Source: Actinomycetota bacterium (GTDB lineage: Bacteria > Actinomycetota > Acidimicrobiia > Acidimicrobiales > JAJPHD01). Taken from it: a DNA stretch of 64,000 nucleotides. The stretch is taken from contig JAJPHD010000010.1 of assembly GCA_021325455.1 (NCBI GenBank), positions 1-64,000 on the forward strand. Reading direction: 5' to 3'. A model generated the notes under the pieces. It worked only from the letters and a program-made list of their open reading frames with translations, searched no databases and was not told the DNA's origin. Within the stretch, counting starts at the first letter, position 1; the number at the start of each line of letters is the position of its first letter. Positions 15,306 through 23,986 of the stretch are shown here, piece after piece. Position numbers and translations under genes: made by a program.

Positions 15306-16241
15306 GTGAGCAGGCTCGATGCCGAGGTGGAGGCCGCAGAGTCCACCCCCTCCCCGGGAGCGGGGGAGCTAACCTCGGCCCGGCCTGCCCAGCTGGGGGA
15401 CCTTGCCGTCCGACGCCTCCTGCCCCTTCGCCACCGCCGGAGCATCGGAGGGTGGTGCTTCGTGGACCACTACGGGCCAGCCTCGGTGGATGCGGGGCCG
15501 GGGATGCAGGTTCCCCCGCATCCCCACATAGGGCTCCAGACCCTCACCTGGCTGTTCGAGGGAGAGGTGATCCACCGGGACAGCCTGGGGAGCGAGAAGG
15601 TGATCCGCCCGGGCCAGCTCAACCTGATGACCGCCGGCAAGGGCGTCGCCCACTCCGAACAGTCGGTGCGGCACCACGGCCCCCGACTCCACGGCCTCCA
15701 GCTCTGGGTGGCTCTTCCCGACCACTCCCGCCGGGTCGATCCCAGCTTCCAGCACCTTCCCGAGCTCCCCCGGACCGAGGTGGGGGGCTTCCAGGCCACC
15801 GTCCTGGCGGGATCCCTGGCCGGGGTGGCCTCGCCGGCACGATCCTGGTCGGAGCTGGTGGGTGCCGAGCTCGAGGCGGTGGGCGACACCATGGGCGAGA
15901 TCCCCCTCCTGCCCACCCATGAGCACGGCGTGGTGCTGGCCCAAGGCCATGCCGTGGTGGCGGGCACCTTCCTCCAGCCGGGCCGGCTGCTCTATCTCGG
16001 GCCGGGCCGGGAGGTCCTCCCCATCTCGGCCCGCACCACCACCCGGCTCCTCCTCTTCGGGGGGCAGCCCCTGGGCGAGCCCCTCCTCATGTGGTGGAAC
16101 TTCGTGGCCCGGACAGGGGAGGAGATCGCTCAGGCGGTGGCGGACTGGAACGCGGGGCGCTTCGGCCCGGTCGCCGGCTACCCCGGACCCCCGCTCGCCG
16201 CTCCGGCTCTGGACCCCGTCAGGCTGGTGGCGCGCTTCTGA
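15306..16241 (+). CDS. Pirin-family cupin protein
   Basis: The protein is about 311 residues with a two-cupin pirin fold. The metal-binding region is visible as GGWCFVDHYGP, then VPPHPHIGLQTLTWLFEGEVIHRDS, QLNLMTAGKGVAHSEQS; the C-terminal half contains GEPLLMWWNFVARTGEEI, a pirin signature. Pirins bind iron and act as redox-sensing cofactors or quercetinase-like enzymes. Start is uncertain: GTG at 15306 is used, but GTG at 15261 (326 residues) is also in frame. A 14-codon leader ORF (15254-15298) lies at leaderless distance from TAAGGT and ends 7 bases before 15306, so translational coupling is possible. It converges with the solute-binding protein gene. Confidence 0.88.
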   Translation: MSRLDAEVEAAESTPSPGAGELTSARPAQLGDLAVRRLLPLRHRRSIGGWCFVDHYGPASVDAGPGMQVPPHPHIGLQTLTWLFEGEVIHRDSLGSEKVIRPGQLNLMTAGKGVAHSEQSVRHHGPRLHGLQLWVALPDHSRRVDPSFQHLPELPRTEVGGFQATVLAGSLAGVASPARSWSELVGAELEAVGDTMGEIPLLPTHEHGVVLAQGHAVVAGTFLQPGRLLYLGPGREVLPISARTTTRLLLFGGQPLGEPLLMWWNFVARTGEEIAQAVADWNAGRFGPVAGYPGPPLAAPALDPVRLVARF

Positions 16242-16256
16242 GGCACCGCACGCCGC

Positions 16257-18059
16257 TCACCTCTTCGTGAAGTACCAGTCCTCCGGGCTGAGGGCGAGGA
16301 AGGCGTTCTGGGGGGTGACCCCGCCCAGGTCCGACTTGATCTCCGACAGGCGGGTGTCCGGGGTCGGCACCCACAGGAGGGGGAGCTGCTTCGCCAGGTA
16401 GTCCTGGTAGCCGTACAGGGGCTTCAAGCTGTTCGAGTGAAGCGACGCCTCTATGTTGCGGTCGTCCACGGGGTTGCTGTAGTGGCCCAGGTTGAGGGCT
16501 CCCCCGCTCTCCAGCAGGCTCTGTCCGGTGGGCACGGCGAAGAAGGAGAAGCCGCCGTACTCGCCGATGTCCCAGGTGTTGCTCGTTCCCATCGTGCCCA
16601 CCACCGTGTTGAAGGGCTGGGAGGCCAAGCTGAGGTCGATGCCGGCCTCTGCCGCATAGGACTTGAGCGATTCGGCTTGGCGTGTGAAGGGGGCATTGCC
16701 GGCCGAGTAGAGGAGCGACAGGGCCAGGCGCTCGCCCTTGGCGATCCCTGCCCCGCACTGCCCCGCCCCCGACCCCGGGCGGGCGCAGGTGTCCACGCCG
16801 TTGGGCCGGACGGTCCAGCCGTGGCTGGCCAGCAGCTTCTTGGCATCGCCCACGCTGAAGGGATAGGGGTTGTGCTTCTCGAACGACGAGGCCAGATCGT
16901 TGGGAGGAGCCGTGGGGACAGGCCCATAGGTGGGGTGGGCGTAGCCGTCGTAGATCTCCCGGATGATGACCGGCTGGTTGACCAGGTGCTGCAGGGCTTG
17001 GCGGATGTACAGCTCGCGCACCAGCGGTCCCGCCGTCTTGCTCTGGAAGTTGTACACCATGTAGTCGATCCCGAAGTCGACCCAGGGAGTCATGCGGTAG
17101 CCCTGGCCCGTGAGGGCAGCCTGCTCCTTCAGGTCCTCGGTGGGCACGAAGCCGACGTCCAGCGACGTCCCCGCCCGGAGCACGCTGAACTCCGAGCTGT
17201 CCGAAGTGAACGGCAGCTCGACGAACCGGGAGAGCCTGGGCTTGTCGGGGCCCGAATAGTGGGGATTGGGAACGAACACCGCCTTGCCATTGGAGTCGTA
17301 CTCGACCAGCTGCCAGGGGCCGTCCACCACCTTCCACAGGGGGTTGGTGCCATAGGTCTTCAGGTTCTTGGCCTGGTTGGTGAGGAAGGTGAAGACCTTC
17401 CTTGCTCCGGCCGCAGTCTCGTCGTAGTTGCCCACCTTGCCCGAAGTCGACTCCTTGTCCCAGGCCTGCTGGGGAAGAGGGGTGATGAGCCCGAGCTGGT
17501 CGTCAGTGAACCACAGCTCGTTGTAGGCGGCGTTCAGGTGGAAGACGACCGTACGGGGGCCCGTCGCCTTGTAGCTGACGACATTGTCGGGGAACTCCCC
17601 CTTCGTATAGCCCCCGAAGTCCGCCTTGTTGGCCTTGACCAGGTTCATGAAGAAGGTCAGGTCTCGGGCCGAGACCGGGGCCCCGTCGGACCACTTGTAG
17701 GGCTTGAGGGTCACGGTGACCGTCTTGCCACCATGGCTGTAGACGATGGAGCTGAACAAGCTCTTCGTCCGGTCGATCCTGATGTTCTCACCCGTTCCTT
17801 CCCACACCAGGGGGCGGTAGAGGAGGTTGAAGAACTGGCGGATGTTGTAGACCGTCGAGTCCACAGCCGGATAGATGGGGAAGATGTAATCGGGAGCAGC
17901 GCCGGGCGTCTCGGCGAAGGTGGCCGTGCCCCCATGGACAGGCTTGCCGACCGAAGCGGATGTGCTGCTCTTGCTTCCTGCCTTTCCTCCCCCACAGGCG
18001 GCCAGCAACCCGACCAGCATGGCCAGAGCAGGCAACACCCTCACCGCAACTCGCCTCAT
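16257..18059 (-). CDS. Family 5 ABC transporter solute-binding lipoprotein
   Basis: The 600-residue protein has a lipoprotein signal with lipobox LLAAC (C22), a Gly/Ser-rich linker, and the SBP_bac_5 fold: GGTATFAETPG, SDGAPVSARDLTFFMNLVKA, DNVVSYKATGPRTVVFHLN, IRQALQHLVNQPVIIREIYDGYAHPTYGPVP. Such proteins bind peptides, nickel or other solutes outside the membrane for an oligopeptide-type ABC importer. No permease or ATPase genes lie nearby, so it is an orphan. The ATG at 18059 follows GAAAGG at 11 bases. A TACTAT box (minus strand) near 18114-18119 could be its -10. It is divergent from the S9 peptidase, which suggests but does not prove a peptide-uptake link. Confidence 0.9.
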   Translation of the reverse strand: MRRVAVRVLPALAMLVGLLAACGGGKAGSKSSTSASVGKPVHGGTATFAETPGAAPDYIFPIYPAVDSTVYNIRQFFNLLYRPLVWEGTGENIRIDRTKSLFSSIVYSHGGKTVTVTLKPYKWSDGAPVSARDLTFFMNLVKANKADFGGYTKGEFPDNVVSYKATGPRTVVFHLNAAYNELWFTDDQLGLITPLPQQAWDKESTSGKVGNYDETAAGARKVFTFLTNQAKNLKTYGTNPLWKVVDGPWQLVEYDSNGKAVFVPNPHYSGPDKPRLSRFVELPFTSDSSEFSVLRAGTSLDVGFVPTEDLKEQAALTGQGYRMTPWVDFGIDYMVYNFQSKTAGPLVRELYIRQALQHLVNQPVIIREIYDGYAHPTYGPVPTAPPNDLASSFEKHNPYPFSVGDAKKLLASHGWTVRPNGVDTCARPGSGAGQCGAGIAKGERLALSLLYSAGNAPFTRQAESLKSYAAEAGIDLSLASQPFNTVVGTMGTSNTWDIGEYGGFSFFAVPTGQSLLESGGALNLGHYSNPVDDRNIEASLHSNSLKPLYGYQDYLAKQLPLLWVPTPDTRLSEIKSDLGGVTPQNAFLALSPEDWYFTKR

Positions 18060-18185
18060 CAGGGGCCCAACCTTTCGCCCCCCCCGAGACAGGCCGATAT
18101 CGTGTCGGCCGGCATAGTACAACCGGCGGGCGCCGAAGCACCGTCACGCCGGTCACGGGCCCGGGAACCCCGGTCCGGCCTGCTC

Positions 18186-18191
18186 TACACT
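18186..18191 (+). promoter_or_regulatory. -10 box of leaderless S9 peptidase gene
   Basis: TACACT lies nine bases before the ATG at 18201. Confidence 0.45.
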
Positions 18192-18200
18192 TGGCTGGCC

Positions 18201-20282
18201 ATGAGCAGCAACCAGGTGACCGGGGCCCGCCACGGCCAGGCCCCCAGACGGCGTGCCCCTGCTACCCGTGGCTTTGCCCCCGAGGACCTCTGGCACCTGA
18301 GAGCGGTGAGCGACCCTCAGGTCTCGCCGGACGGGGCGCGTCTGGCCTTCTGCGTAGGCACGCCGGACCCGGCGACGGATCGCTTGGGTACCGTCATCTG
18401 GGTAGGGCCGGTGGACGGCTCTGAGGAACCCCGCCAGTTCAGCCTGGGCCCCGAGGACTCCAGCCCCCGATGGTCGCCGGACGGGAGGTGGCTGGCCTTC
18501 GTCGCCAGGCGGGGGGAGGCGGCCCAGCTCCATGTAGCACCGCTGGACGGCGGCGAGGCCCGGGCCCTGACCGACGCCTCGCTGGCCGCCTCTCAGCCGG
18601 CCTGGTCGCCCGACAGCAGGCGGCTCGCCTTCGTGGGCAGGCCCGCCCGCCCGCCGGAGCTGAAGGAGCCAGGCTGGGAGGGACGCCCCGCCCCCCGGGT
18701 GGTCACCGGCCTGCGCAGCCGGTTCGACGGGGTCGGCTGGTTCGACGAGCGCAGGTCCCACCTCTTCGTTGTCGATATGGAAGGCGGCGACGTCACCCAG
18801 GTGACGGAGGGGGACTGGGATGACGCCGACCCGGATTGGTCCCCCGACGGCCGGTTCCTGGCCTTCGTGTCCGACCGCTCCCCTACGAGGGCGGACGAGG
18901 AGCACCGGGATGTCTGGGTGGTGCCCGCTCATGGCAGGCGCCGCCCCCGTCGCCTCACCCGGGGCAGAGGGACGGCGTCCTCGCCCCTGTGGTCCCCCGA
19001 CGGGGGCACGATCGCGTACGTGGGCCACGAGCACCCCTCCGGGGACTCGGCCTCCAACACCCACCTCATGGTGGTGGCAGCAGAGGGCCCCACCTCCCCG
19101 CGATCCCTGAGCGCCCCCATGGATCGGCCCGTGTGGGGGCTGGTCCGTCCTCTGGGCGGCACCCATTGCTGGTCCGAGGACGGCCGGGCCGTGTCCTTCC
19201 TCGCTGCCGACCACGGGGCCATAGGCATCTACCGCAGTCACCTCGCCGACCCCGGGCCCACACCTGTCCTGGTCGGCGACCGCCAGATCGTGGCCTTCCA
19301 TGCCAGCCGGGACACCCTGGCCTTCGTAGCTCAATGGCCCTCGGCCTTGCCCGAGGTCTACGTGGCCTCGAGGGACGGGGCCGGCGAGCGCCGCTTCAGC
19401 TCGGCCAACGCCGAACTGGCGTCCCGCTGGCTGGCTCCCGTCCACCGGATCAGCCACCGGGCACCGGACGGGCTGGAGATCGAGTCCTTCGTCATCTACC
19501 CGAGGCAGCGCCAGCGGGGGCGGCCTCTCCCTACCGTGCTCGAGGTCCACGGGGGACCCCACTTCTGGAACCCCCAGGGCCCGTGGCTGGTCCTCTACCA
19601 GTCGCTGGCCGCCGCCGGCTTTGCCGTCCTGCTGCCCAACCCGCGGGGCAGCCAGGGGTACGGCGAGGAGTTCTCCAAGGCGTGCGTAGGGGACTGGGGA
19701 GGCGCAGATTTCGACGACCTCATGGGTGCCGTGGACTCCCTGGTCGAGGAGGGGGTGGCCGACCCCCAGCGGCTCTATGTGGCGGGCTATTCGTACGGCG
19801 GGTTCATGACCAGTTGGGTGGTGGGCCACACCAACCGGTTCGCGGCCGCCTGCGTCTCCGCCCCCGTCACCGACCTGACCAGCTTCTGGGGCACCACCGA
19901 CATACCCAACTTCCTCCACCACGAGCTGGGGTCGGCCCCCTGGGAACGCCCCGACGAGTACACCAAGCGCTCTCCGATCACCTACCTGCCCAGCATCACC
20001 ACCCCGGTCCAGATCTTCCACTGGGAGGGTGACCTGCGCTGTCCGGTGGGCCAAGGCGAGGAGCTGTTCCAGGGCCTGCGCAAGCTGGGCCGCGAGACCG
20101 TGATGGTCCGCTACCCCGGAGGCTTCCACGTGGACCGCTCGCCGGCGGCCGTCGTGGACTTCACCCGCCGCCATCTGGAGTGGTTCCAGCAGCACGTGAA
20201 GGAGGGGCGCACCGCCTCCTCCCCTCCCCCGCCGTCAGCCCGGCCCCCTGCGGGACGGGGCAGGCGGGGGGCCCGGAAGTGA
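18201..20282 (+). CDS. S9-family prolyl-oligopeptidase-type serine peptidase
   Basis: The 693-residue protein combines an N-terminal beta-propeller of WD40/TolB-like blades (repeated WSPDGRWLAFV, WSPDSRRLAFV, WSPDGRFLAFVSD, WSPDGGTIAYV) with a C-terminal alpha/beta-hydrolase peptidase. The triad is visible as S531 in GYSYGGFM, D611 in WEGDLRCPVGQ and H643 in GGFHVDRS. It resembles acylaminoacyl- and dipeptidyl-peptidases that trim short peptides, probably cytosolic since no signal peptide is seen. The last 25 residues are Pro/Arg-rich. The start at 18201 has no ribosome site but a TACACT box. A huge upstream in-frame extension runs antisense through the solute-binding gene and is spurious. 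Confidence 0.93.
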   Translation: MSSNQVTGARHGQAPRRRAPATRGFAPEDLWHLRAVSDPQVSPDGARLAFCVGTPDPATDRLGTVIWVGPVDGSEEPRQFSLGPEDSSPRWSPDGRWLAFVARRGEAAQLHVAPLDGGEARALTDASLAASQPAWSPDSRRLAFVGRPARPPELKEPGWEGRPAPRVVTGLRSRFDGVGWFDERRSHLFVVDMEGGDVTQVTEGDWDDADPDWSPDGRFLAFVSDRSPTRADEEHRDVWVVPAHGRRRPRRLTRGRGTASSPLWSPDGGTIAYVGHEHPSGDSASNTHLMVVAAEGPTSPRSLSAPMDRPVWGLVRPLGGTHCWSEDGRAVSFLAADHGAIGIYRSHLADPGPTPVLVGDRQIVAFHASRDTLAFVAQWPSALPEVYVASRDGAGERRFSSANAELASRWLAPVHRISHRAPDGLEIESFVIYPRQRQRGRPLPTVLEVHGGPHFWNPQGPWLVLYQSLAAAGFAVLLPNPRGSQGYGEEFSKACVGDWGGADFDDLMGAVDSLVEEGVADPQRLYVAGYSYGGFMTSWVVGHTNRFAAACVSAPVTDLTSFWGTTDIPNFLHHELGSAPWERPDEYTKRSPITYLPSITTPVQIFHWEGDLRCPVGQGEELFQGLRKLGRETVMVRYPGGFHVDRSPAAVVDFTRRHLEWFQQHVKEGRTASSPPPPSARPPAGRGRRGARK

Positions 20283-20347
20283 CGTGAGGCTGGAGGCCTG
20301 CCGGGGGGCCGCCCGGTCAAGGAGGGCGACGGCCGCTCGGGAGCGGC

Positions 20348-20479
20348 ATGAGCGAGGTCCAGATGGCTGGGTGGCAGCTTGCCTGTTGTGCGATTTGCAG
20401 ACGCCAGACACGCCACATCGTGGTCAGCCTGAGCCCAAGGGTGCTCCGCTGCCAGGTCTGTGGCACGGCCAGGAACTAG
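20348..20479 (+). CDS. Very small zinc-ribbon protein (43 aa)
   Basis: A 43-codon ORF encodes two CxxC knuckles, CAIC at 13-16 area and CQVC near residue 36, separated by a basic stretch with strand-like RHIVVSLSPRVLR. This C-x2-C/C-x2-C pattern with short spacing is a classic zinc ribbon. The ATG at 20348 follows GGGAG at a suitable distance (GGGAGCGGC); an internal ATG at 20363 is possible. It lies between the S9 peptidase and a stress-type region. Such micro-ribbons often contact RNA polymerase or nucleic acids, but the function here is unknown. Confidence 0.6.
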   Translation: MSEVQMAGWQLACCAICRRQTRHIVVSLSPRVLRCQVCGTARN

Positions 20480-20661
20480 CGACGGGCCGGCGCCGAGCCC
20501 CGGCCACCACCATGGCACTCGGTCCTCGTCGCCACGAGTCCCTTGGCTGGTGAGGCGACAGGTCGCCAGCAGCAGTACCCGAGCGGCTGTGGATCCCTGT
20601 GGTCCTTAGCACGAGCCCGGTCCCGGTGACGAACCGCCGGCCCAGGGCCCTCATCGACAAT

Positions 20662-20676
20662 GGGCCTTTCGGCCCT
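20662..20676 (+). promoter_or_regulatory. DosR/DevR-box-like palindrome
   Basis: GGGCCTTTCGGCCCT matches the mycobacterial DosR box core GGGACTTTAGTCCCT at 12 of 15 positions and lies 66 bases upstream of the membrane protein start at 20743. A second related palindrome lies at 23969-23986. Confidence 0.45.
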
Positions 20677-20742
20677 AACCGCCATACCTCTCGGACAACG
20701 AAGATGCTGCTAGGCAATGCATCACCGAGAGGAGAACCAGGA

Positions 20743-21324
20743 ATGCAACGAAAGGTTTTCGATGTGCTGGCAAGCGCCGGCGGTGCTGTGGTGGTCATCG
20801 CCCTGCTGGTGGCCGGTTCCTTGCTGATGTGGGGTTACAGCTTCGCCAGCTCCAACGTCCACGATCAGCTGGCCATGCAGCAGATCACCTTCCCCGCCAA
20901 GGGCAGCCCCGAGCTGGCGAACCCGAAGATCAGGCCCTACCTCAGCCAGTACGCCGGCAAGCAGCTGACCACCGGGCCCGAGGCCAAGGCCTACGCCGAC
21001 CACTTCATCGCCGTGCACCTGAGCGAGATGCCCTTCGGCGGGGTGTACGCCAAGGCCAGCGCCGCTTCACTGGCCCAGCCCAACAACGCCAAGCTGGCAG
21101 CCCTGGTGCAGACCATCTTCCGGGGGACAACCCTCCGCGGCCTGCTCCTCGAGGCGTACGCCTTCTCGGTGTTCGCCGCCATCGCCCTTTGGTCGGCGGT
21201 CGCCTCGTTCGTGTTGGCCGGGGTGATGGCCATCCTCGTCGGCCTCGGCATCAGGCACTCGCACCGGGTCAGCAGCGAGACCCAGCTGCTGGGGAGGGGC
21301 TCTTCGGTGCCCCGGGCGGCGTGA
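20743..21324 (+). CDS. Two-span membrane protein of stress region (193 aa)
   Basis: The 193-residue protein has an N-terminal membrane segment (GGAVVVIALLVAGSLLMWGY), an extracytoplasmic domain of about 110 residues rich in Ala and Gln (DQLAMQQITFPAKGSPEL, KIRPYLSQYAGKQLTTGPEAKAYADHFI), and a C-terminal pair of hydrophobic segments (FAAIALWSAVASFVLAGVMAILVGLGI). It resembles uncharacterised actinobacterial proteins found near hypoxia or stress genes, though I cannot name a family. The ATG at 20743 has a good site (GAGGAGAACCAGGA). A DosR-like box lies upstream and a strong hairpin follows the stop. Confidence 0.72.
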   Translation: MQRKVFDVLASAGGAVVVIALLVAGSLLMWGYSFASSNVHDQLAMQQITFPAKGSPELANPKIRPYLSQYAGKQLTTGPEAKAYADHFIAVHLSEMPFGGVYAKASAASLAQPNNAKLAALVQTIFRGTTLRGLLLEAYAFSVFAAIALWSAVASFVLAGVMAILVGLGIRHSHRVSSETQLLGRGSSVPRAA

Positions 21325-21349
21325 TCCCTGGGATCGCCTGAGCACCCAG

Positions 21350-21381
21350 GCACCCGGCCGGCCCCAGAGCCGGCCGGGTGC
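21350..21381 (+). terminator. Terminator hairpin after the membrane protein gene
   Basis: A perfect 13-base inverted repeat (GCACCCGGCCGGC at 21350-21362, complement at 21369-21381) with a 6-base loop begins 25 bases after the stop. There is no U tract. Confidence 0.65.
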
Positions 21382-21618
21382 TGGCGCGTCTGGGATCTCG
21401 CGCCGCCACCCCTCCGAGGCGGCAGGCCCTCCACCCGCCGGAGGGCGAAGCTGGTGATGACCGGGCGGGCGATCGCCTTCGGGCTCCCGGCGTGGCGCTT
21501 CTTCCAGTGGGGATGACCTGGTGGGCCAACGCCGAGACGACCGGGGGGTTGGCACCGGTTGCGGCCCAGCCCGCATCAGCAGCGGCAGCCGACAGGGCCC
21601 TCCTCGCCTAGCAACAAA

Positions 21619-22617
21619 TCATGCCGAGGCCCGCTCTTGGTCGCCTTCGTCCTCCAGCAACGAGAAGTAGGCCTCGTCCTCCTGGGAGAAGTGCAGGCGC
21701 AGGATGGCGTCCAGGCCGTAGAGGGTCCGGCGGAGGTCCAAGACGTCCTCCTCCTCCGGGTCGCCGTCCCCGACCTGGTCGAGCAGCCGACCCAGGCTGG
21801 CGATCAAGTGGGCTATCTCTGCGTGCGAGCGACTCATGGTGGCCGTGGCCTCGGTTCCTCCGAGGGACCGGTCGAGAGCTGGGTACAGCTCCTGGTCCTC
21901 GGCCAGCTCGTGTGGCTCCAGTCGTTCGGCCAGGAACCGGTGGGCACTCCTGGCCGCCGCCATCGCCTCGGGAGCTGGTAGCCGCCCCAGGGCATCGGCG
22001 GCTCGCCGCACCTCCTCGAGCCCCGGCTGCAGGTCGTGGTGCTCAGCCCTGAACCGCTGGCCCAGCTGTTGGGCCCGGGCATCAAGCACGGCCCTGCTGC
22101 GGGGAGCCTTCATGGCCCGCAGGGCGTTGAGGATGGCGACGAGGTCTATGGCCTCCTGGGCCAGGGCGCCGAACGTGGCCGGGAGCAATCCTGCCGCAGC
22201 AACCAACATCGCCGCCAGGGAGAGGGCTATCCCGGCCAGCATGCTCTGGGCGGCGATCCGACGAGCTCGCCTGGCCACCTCCATGGCATCGGCGAGGCGG
22301 TCGAGCCGGTCATTGGAGACGACTACGTGGGCCGCCTCGGCGGCCGCCGTGGCCCGGCTGCCCATGGCCACGCCGACGTCGGCCAGAGCCAGAGCCGGGG
22401 CGTCGTTGATGCCGTCACCCACCATGATGGTCGGGCCCAGGTGCCGGGCGAGACGGACAGCGTCCACCTTCTCGGCCGGGCTGCGCTCGGCCAGGATGTC
22501 GTCGAGCCCCAGAGCGGCACCTATGGCGGCTGCCGTCTCCTGGCGGTCCCCCGTGACCATGACCACCCGCTCGGCGCCGGCGGCTCGAAGGCGGCGCACC
22601 ATCCTGGCCGCGTCAGG
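21619..22617 (-). pseudogene. 3' remnant of P1B-type metal ATPase fused to hemerythrin domain
   Basis: About 330 residues remain. They start in the middle of the P domain ([21 protein letters not shown]), keep the conserved MVGDGINDAPALALADVGVAMG motif and the last two membrane helices, and end in a hemerythrin domain with HHE-type ligands (EHHDLQPGLEEV, EPHELAEDQELYP, RSHAEIAHL, HFSQEDEAYF). A C-terminal hemerythrin is a known feature of P1B-5 ATPases (Nia-like). The N-terminal transport helices, ion-site motif and phosphorylated DKTGT loop are all missing, so it cannot pump ions. The 5' side is joined at 22608-22617 to an aceE fragment in another frame. An internal start at 22602 could still express the hemerythrin part. 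Confidence 0.85.
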
Positions 22618-23324
22618 GCCAGCCCGGCCAGGCTCTCAGGCTCGTCCATCTCCCCATCGCCAGCGAAGCACCAGACATTGGAGGAGGTGGTGTCGGCAAT
22701 CCCCCGGTCGGCCAGGTACCGGTTGAAGCGGGCCTGGTAAGCCGCCGCCAGGGGGCCCAGGCCCATGGACACCGTGGGGAACTCCCAGAAGTCGCTGCGC
22801 CGGGGGTGCGGGTAGCTCGGCAGGCCGCCCACGGTCTCCCGGCGAAAGCCGTCCAGGGCCTCCTCGGACAGCCGGCCCTCCAAGAAGGCCCGGGCATATA
22901 GCCCGGGCGAGGCGTGGCCCTGGAAGAAGACCTGATCCCTGCCCGGAGCGGCACCACCCCTGAAGAAGTGATTGAACCCGACCTCGTAGAGGGTGGCGGC
23001 CGAGGCGTAGGTAGCAAGGTGCCCACCCAGGCCGTCGAAGCGCCGGTTGGCCCGAGCCACCATGACGGCGGCGTTCCAGCGCACGTAGTGGCGTATCCTG
23101 GCCTCCAGTGCCTCGTCTCCAGGGAAGGGTGGCTCGGCCTCAGGGGGGATGGTGTTCACGTAGTCGGTGACAAGAGGGGCGTCGAAGGTCAGGCCCGCCG
23201 ACCGGGCCCGTTCCCATACGGGCCCCAGCACGGCGGCAGCCCCCGCCCGGCCCCGAGCCGCGATCAGCTCGTCCACCGACTCCAGCCACTCGTCCCTTTC
23301 CGGAACGTCTTCCAAAGCACCCAT
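22608..23324 (-). pseudogene. aceE: 5' fragment of homodimeric pyruvate dehydrogenase E1
   Basis: The frame encodes about 238 of the roughly 900 residues expected for AceE. It matches the family closely: [89 protein letters not shown], then the start of the thiamine-diphosphate motif [18 protein letters not shown]. The motif is cut after the GDG part, and the frame then runs out of register through an ATPase fragment to a stop at 22521. The ATG at 23324 has an ideal ribosome site (GGAGGTCGTG). The enzyme would be inactive. Either a real deletion fused two genes or the assembly is wrong here. Confidence 0.85.
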
Positions 23325-23445
23325 CACGACCTCCATCTAGTGACGACAGGCCCCCGGAAAGGAGGTGGAAGCGGCGGCCGCCCTCCACCGCCCAGGGCCC
23401 TGGGAGGGGGGCTGCCGCTGACGCCCCGCCCGCCCAGGGGGCTCC

Positions 23446-23937
23446 TCAAGTCCCGCCCCGATGAGGAGAGATGCCAGGGCCTGAGCTCACCAGCCGCCTT
23501 CCCATAACGACCTCGGGGCTGATGGCCAGGCGCCGGGATGGTGGGCCAGGGGCCCAGGAGTCCACCCGGAGGTGCCGGAGGCTCTCGGATCGGTGATCGA
23601 GGGACCTGGAGATGTCGAAGGCAATCCCTCTTACCACCACGCTCCAGCCACTCCGGCCTTCCCGGTCGACCTCGTCGACCTCGAAGGCGACCCACCACTG
23701 GCTGGCATAGGACAGCTTGGTCCCCGCCTCCGTCCGGACCACCACCGACCCGTCGTCGGCCACCGCATAGTTGACGGGGAAGATCTGGGGTCGTCGGTCC
23801 ACGTCCACGGCCAGACGGCCCACCCGCTTGGAGCGCAGGAGGCGCAGGCACTCCTCCCTCGACAGCGCCACCAGGACCGGCCCCCCCTCGCTGGCCTGCA
23901 TATCGCTGGGTTTCTCGGCCTGAACACTCATCATCAT
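23446..23937 (-). CDS. Pyridoxamine-5'-phosphate-oxidase-fold flavin-binding protein
   Basis: The 163-residue protein has the split-barrel pattern of PPOX-like proteins: LSREECLRLLRSKRVGRLAVDVDRRPQIFPVNYAV, then GSVVVRTEAGTKLSYA and WWVAFEVDEVDREGRSGWSVVVRG. Members bind FMN or F420 and several are DosR-regulon proteins in mycobacteria. Three consecutive ATG codons (23937, 23934, 23931) are possible; AAGG lies about 12 bases upstream of the first. A DosR-like palindrome lies 32 bases upstream. The aceE fragment follows on the same strand after 121 bases. Confidence 0.8.
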   Translation of the reverse strand: MMMSVQAEKPSDMQASEGGPVLVALSREECLRLLRSKRVGRLAVDVDRRPQIFPVNYAVADDGSVVVRTEAGTKLSYASQWWVAFEVDEVDREGRSGWSVVVRGIAFDISRSLDHRSESLRHLRVDSWAPGPPSRRLAISPEVVMGRRLVSSGPGISPHRGGT

Positions 23938-23968
23938 CTTGATGATCACCTTCTCGGCGACCACGGAC

Positions 23969-23986
23969 AAGGGCCAAAGGTCCCTT
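23969..23986 (-). promoter_or_regulatory. DosR/DevR-box-like palindrome upstream of PPOX gene
   Basis: AAGGGCCAAAGGTCCCTT on the plus strand reads GGGACCTTTGGCCCT on the minus strand, 12 of 15 matches to the DosR core, 32 bases upstream of the start at 23937. Confidence 0.5.

Noticed and set aside
21378-21611. 77-residue plus-strand ORF between the membrane gene and ATPase remnant
   Set aside because: Low-complexity Ala/Pro/Arg sequence, no ribosome site, no recognisable fold; region also contains the preceding terminator.
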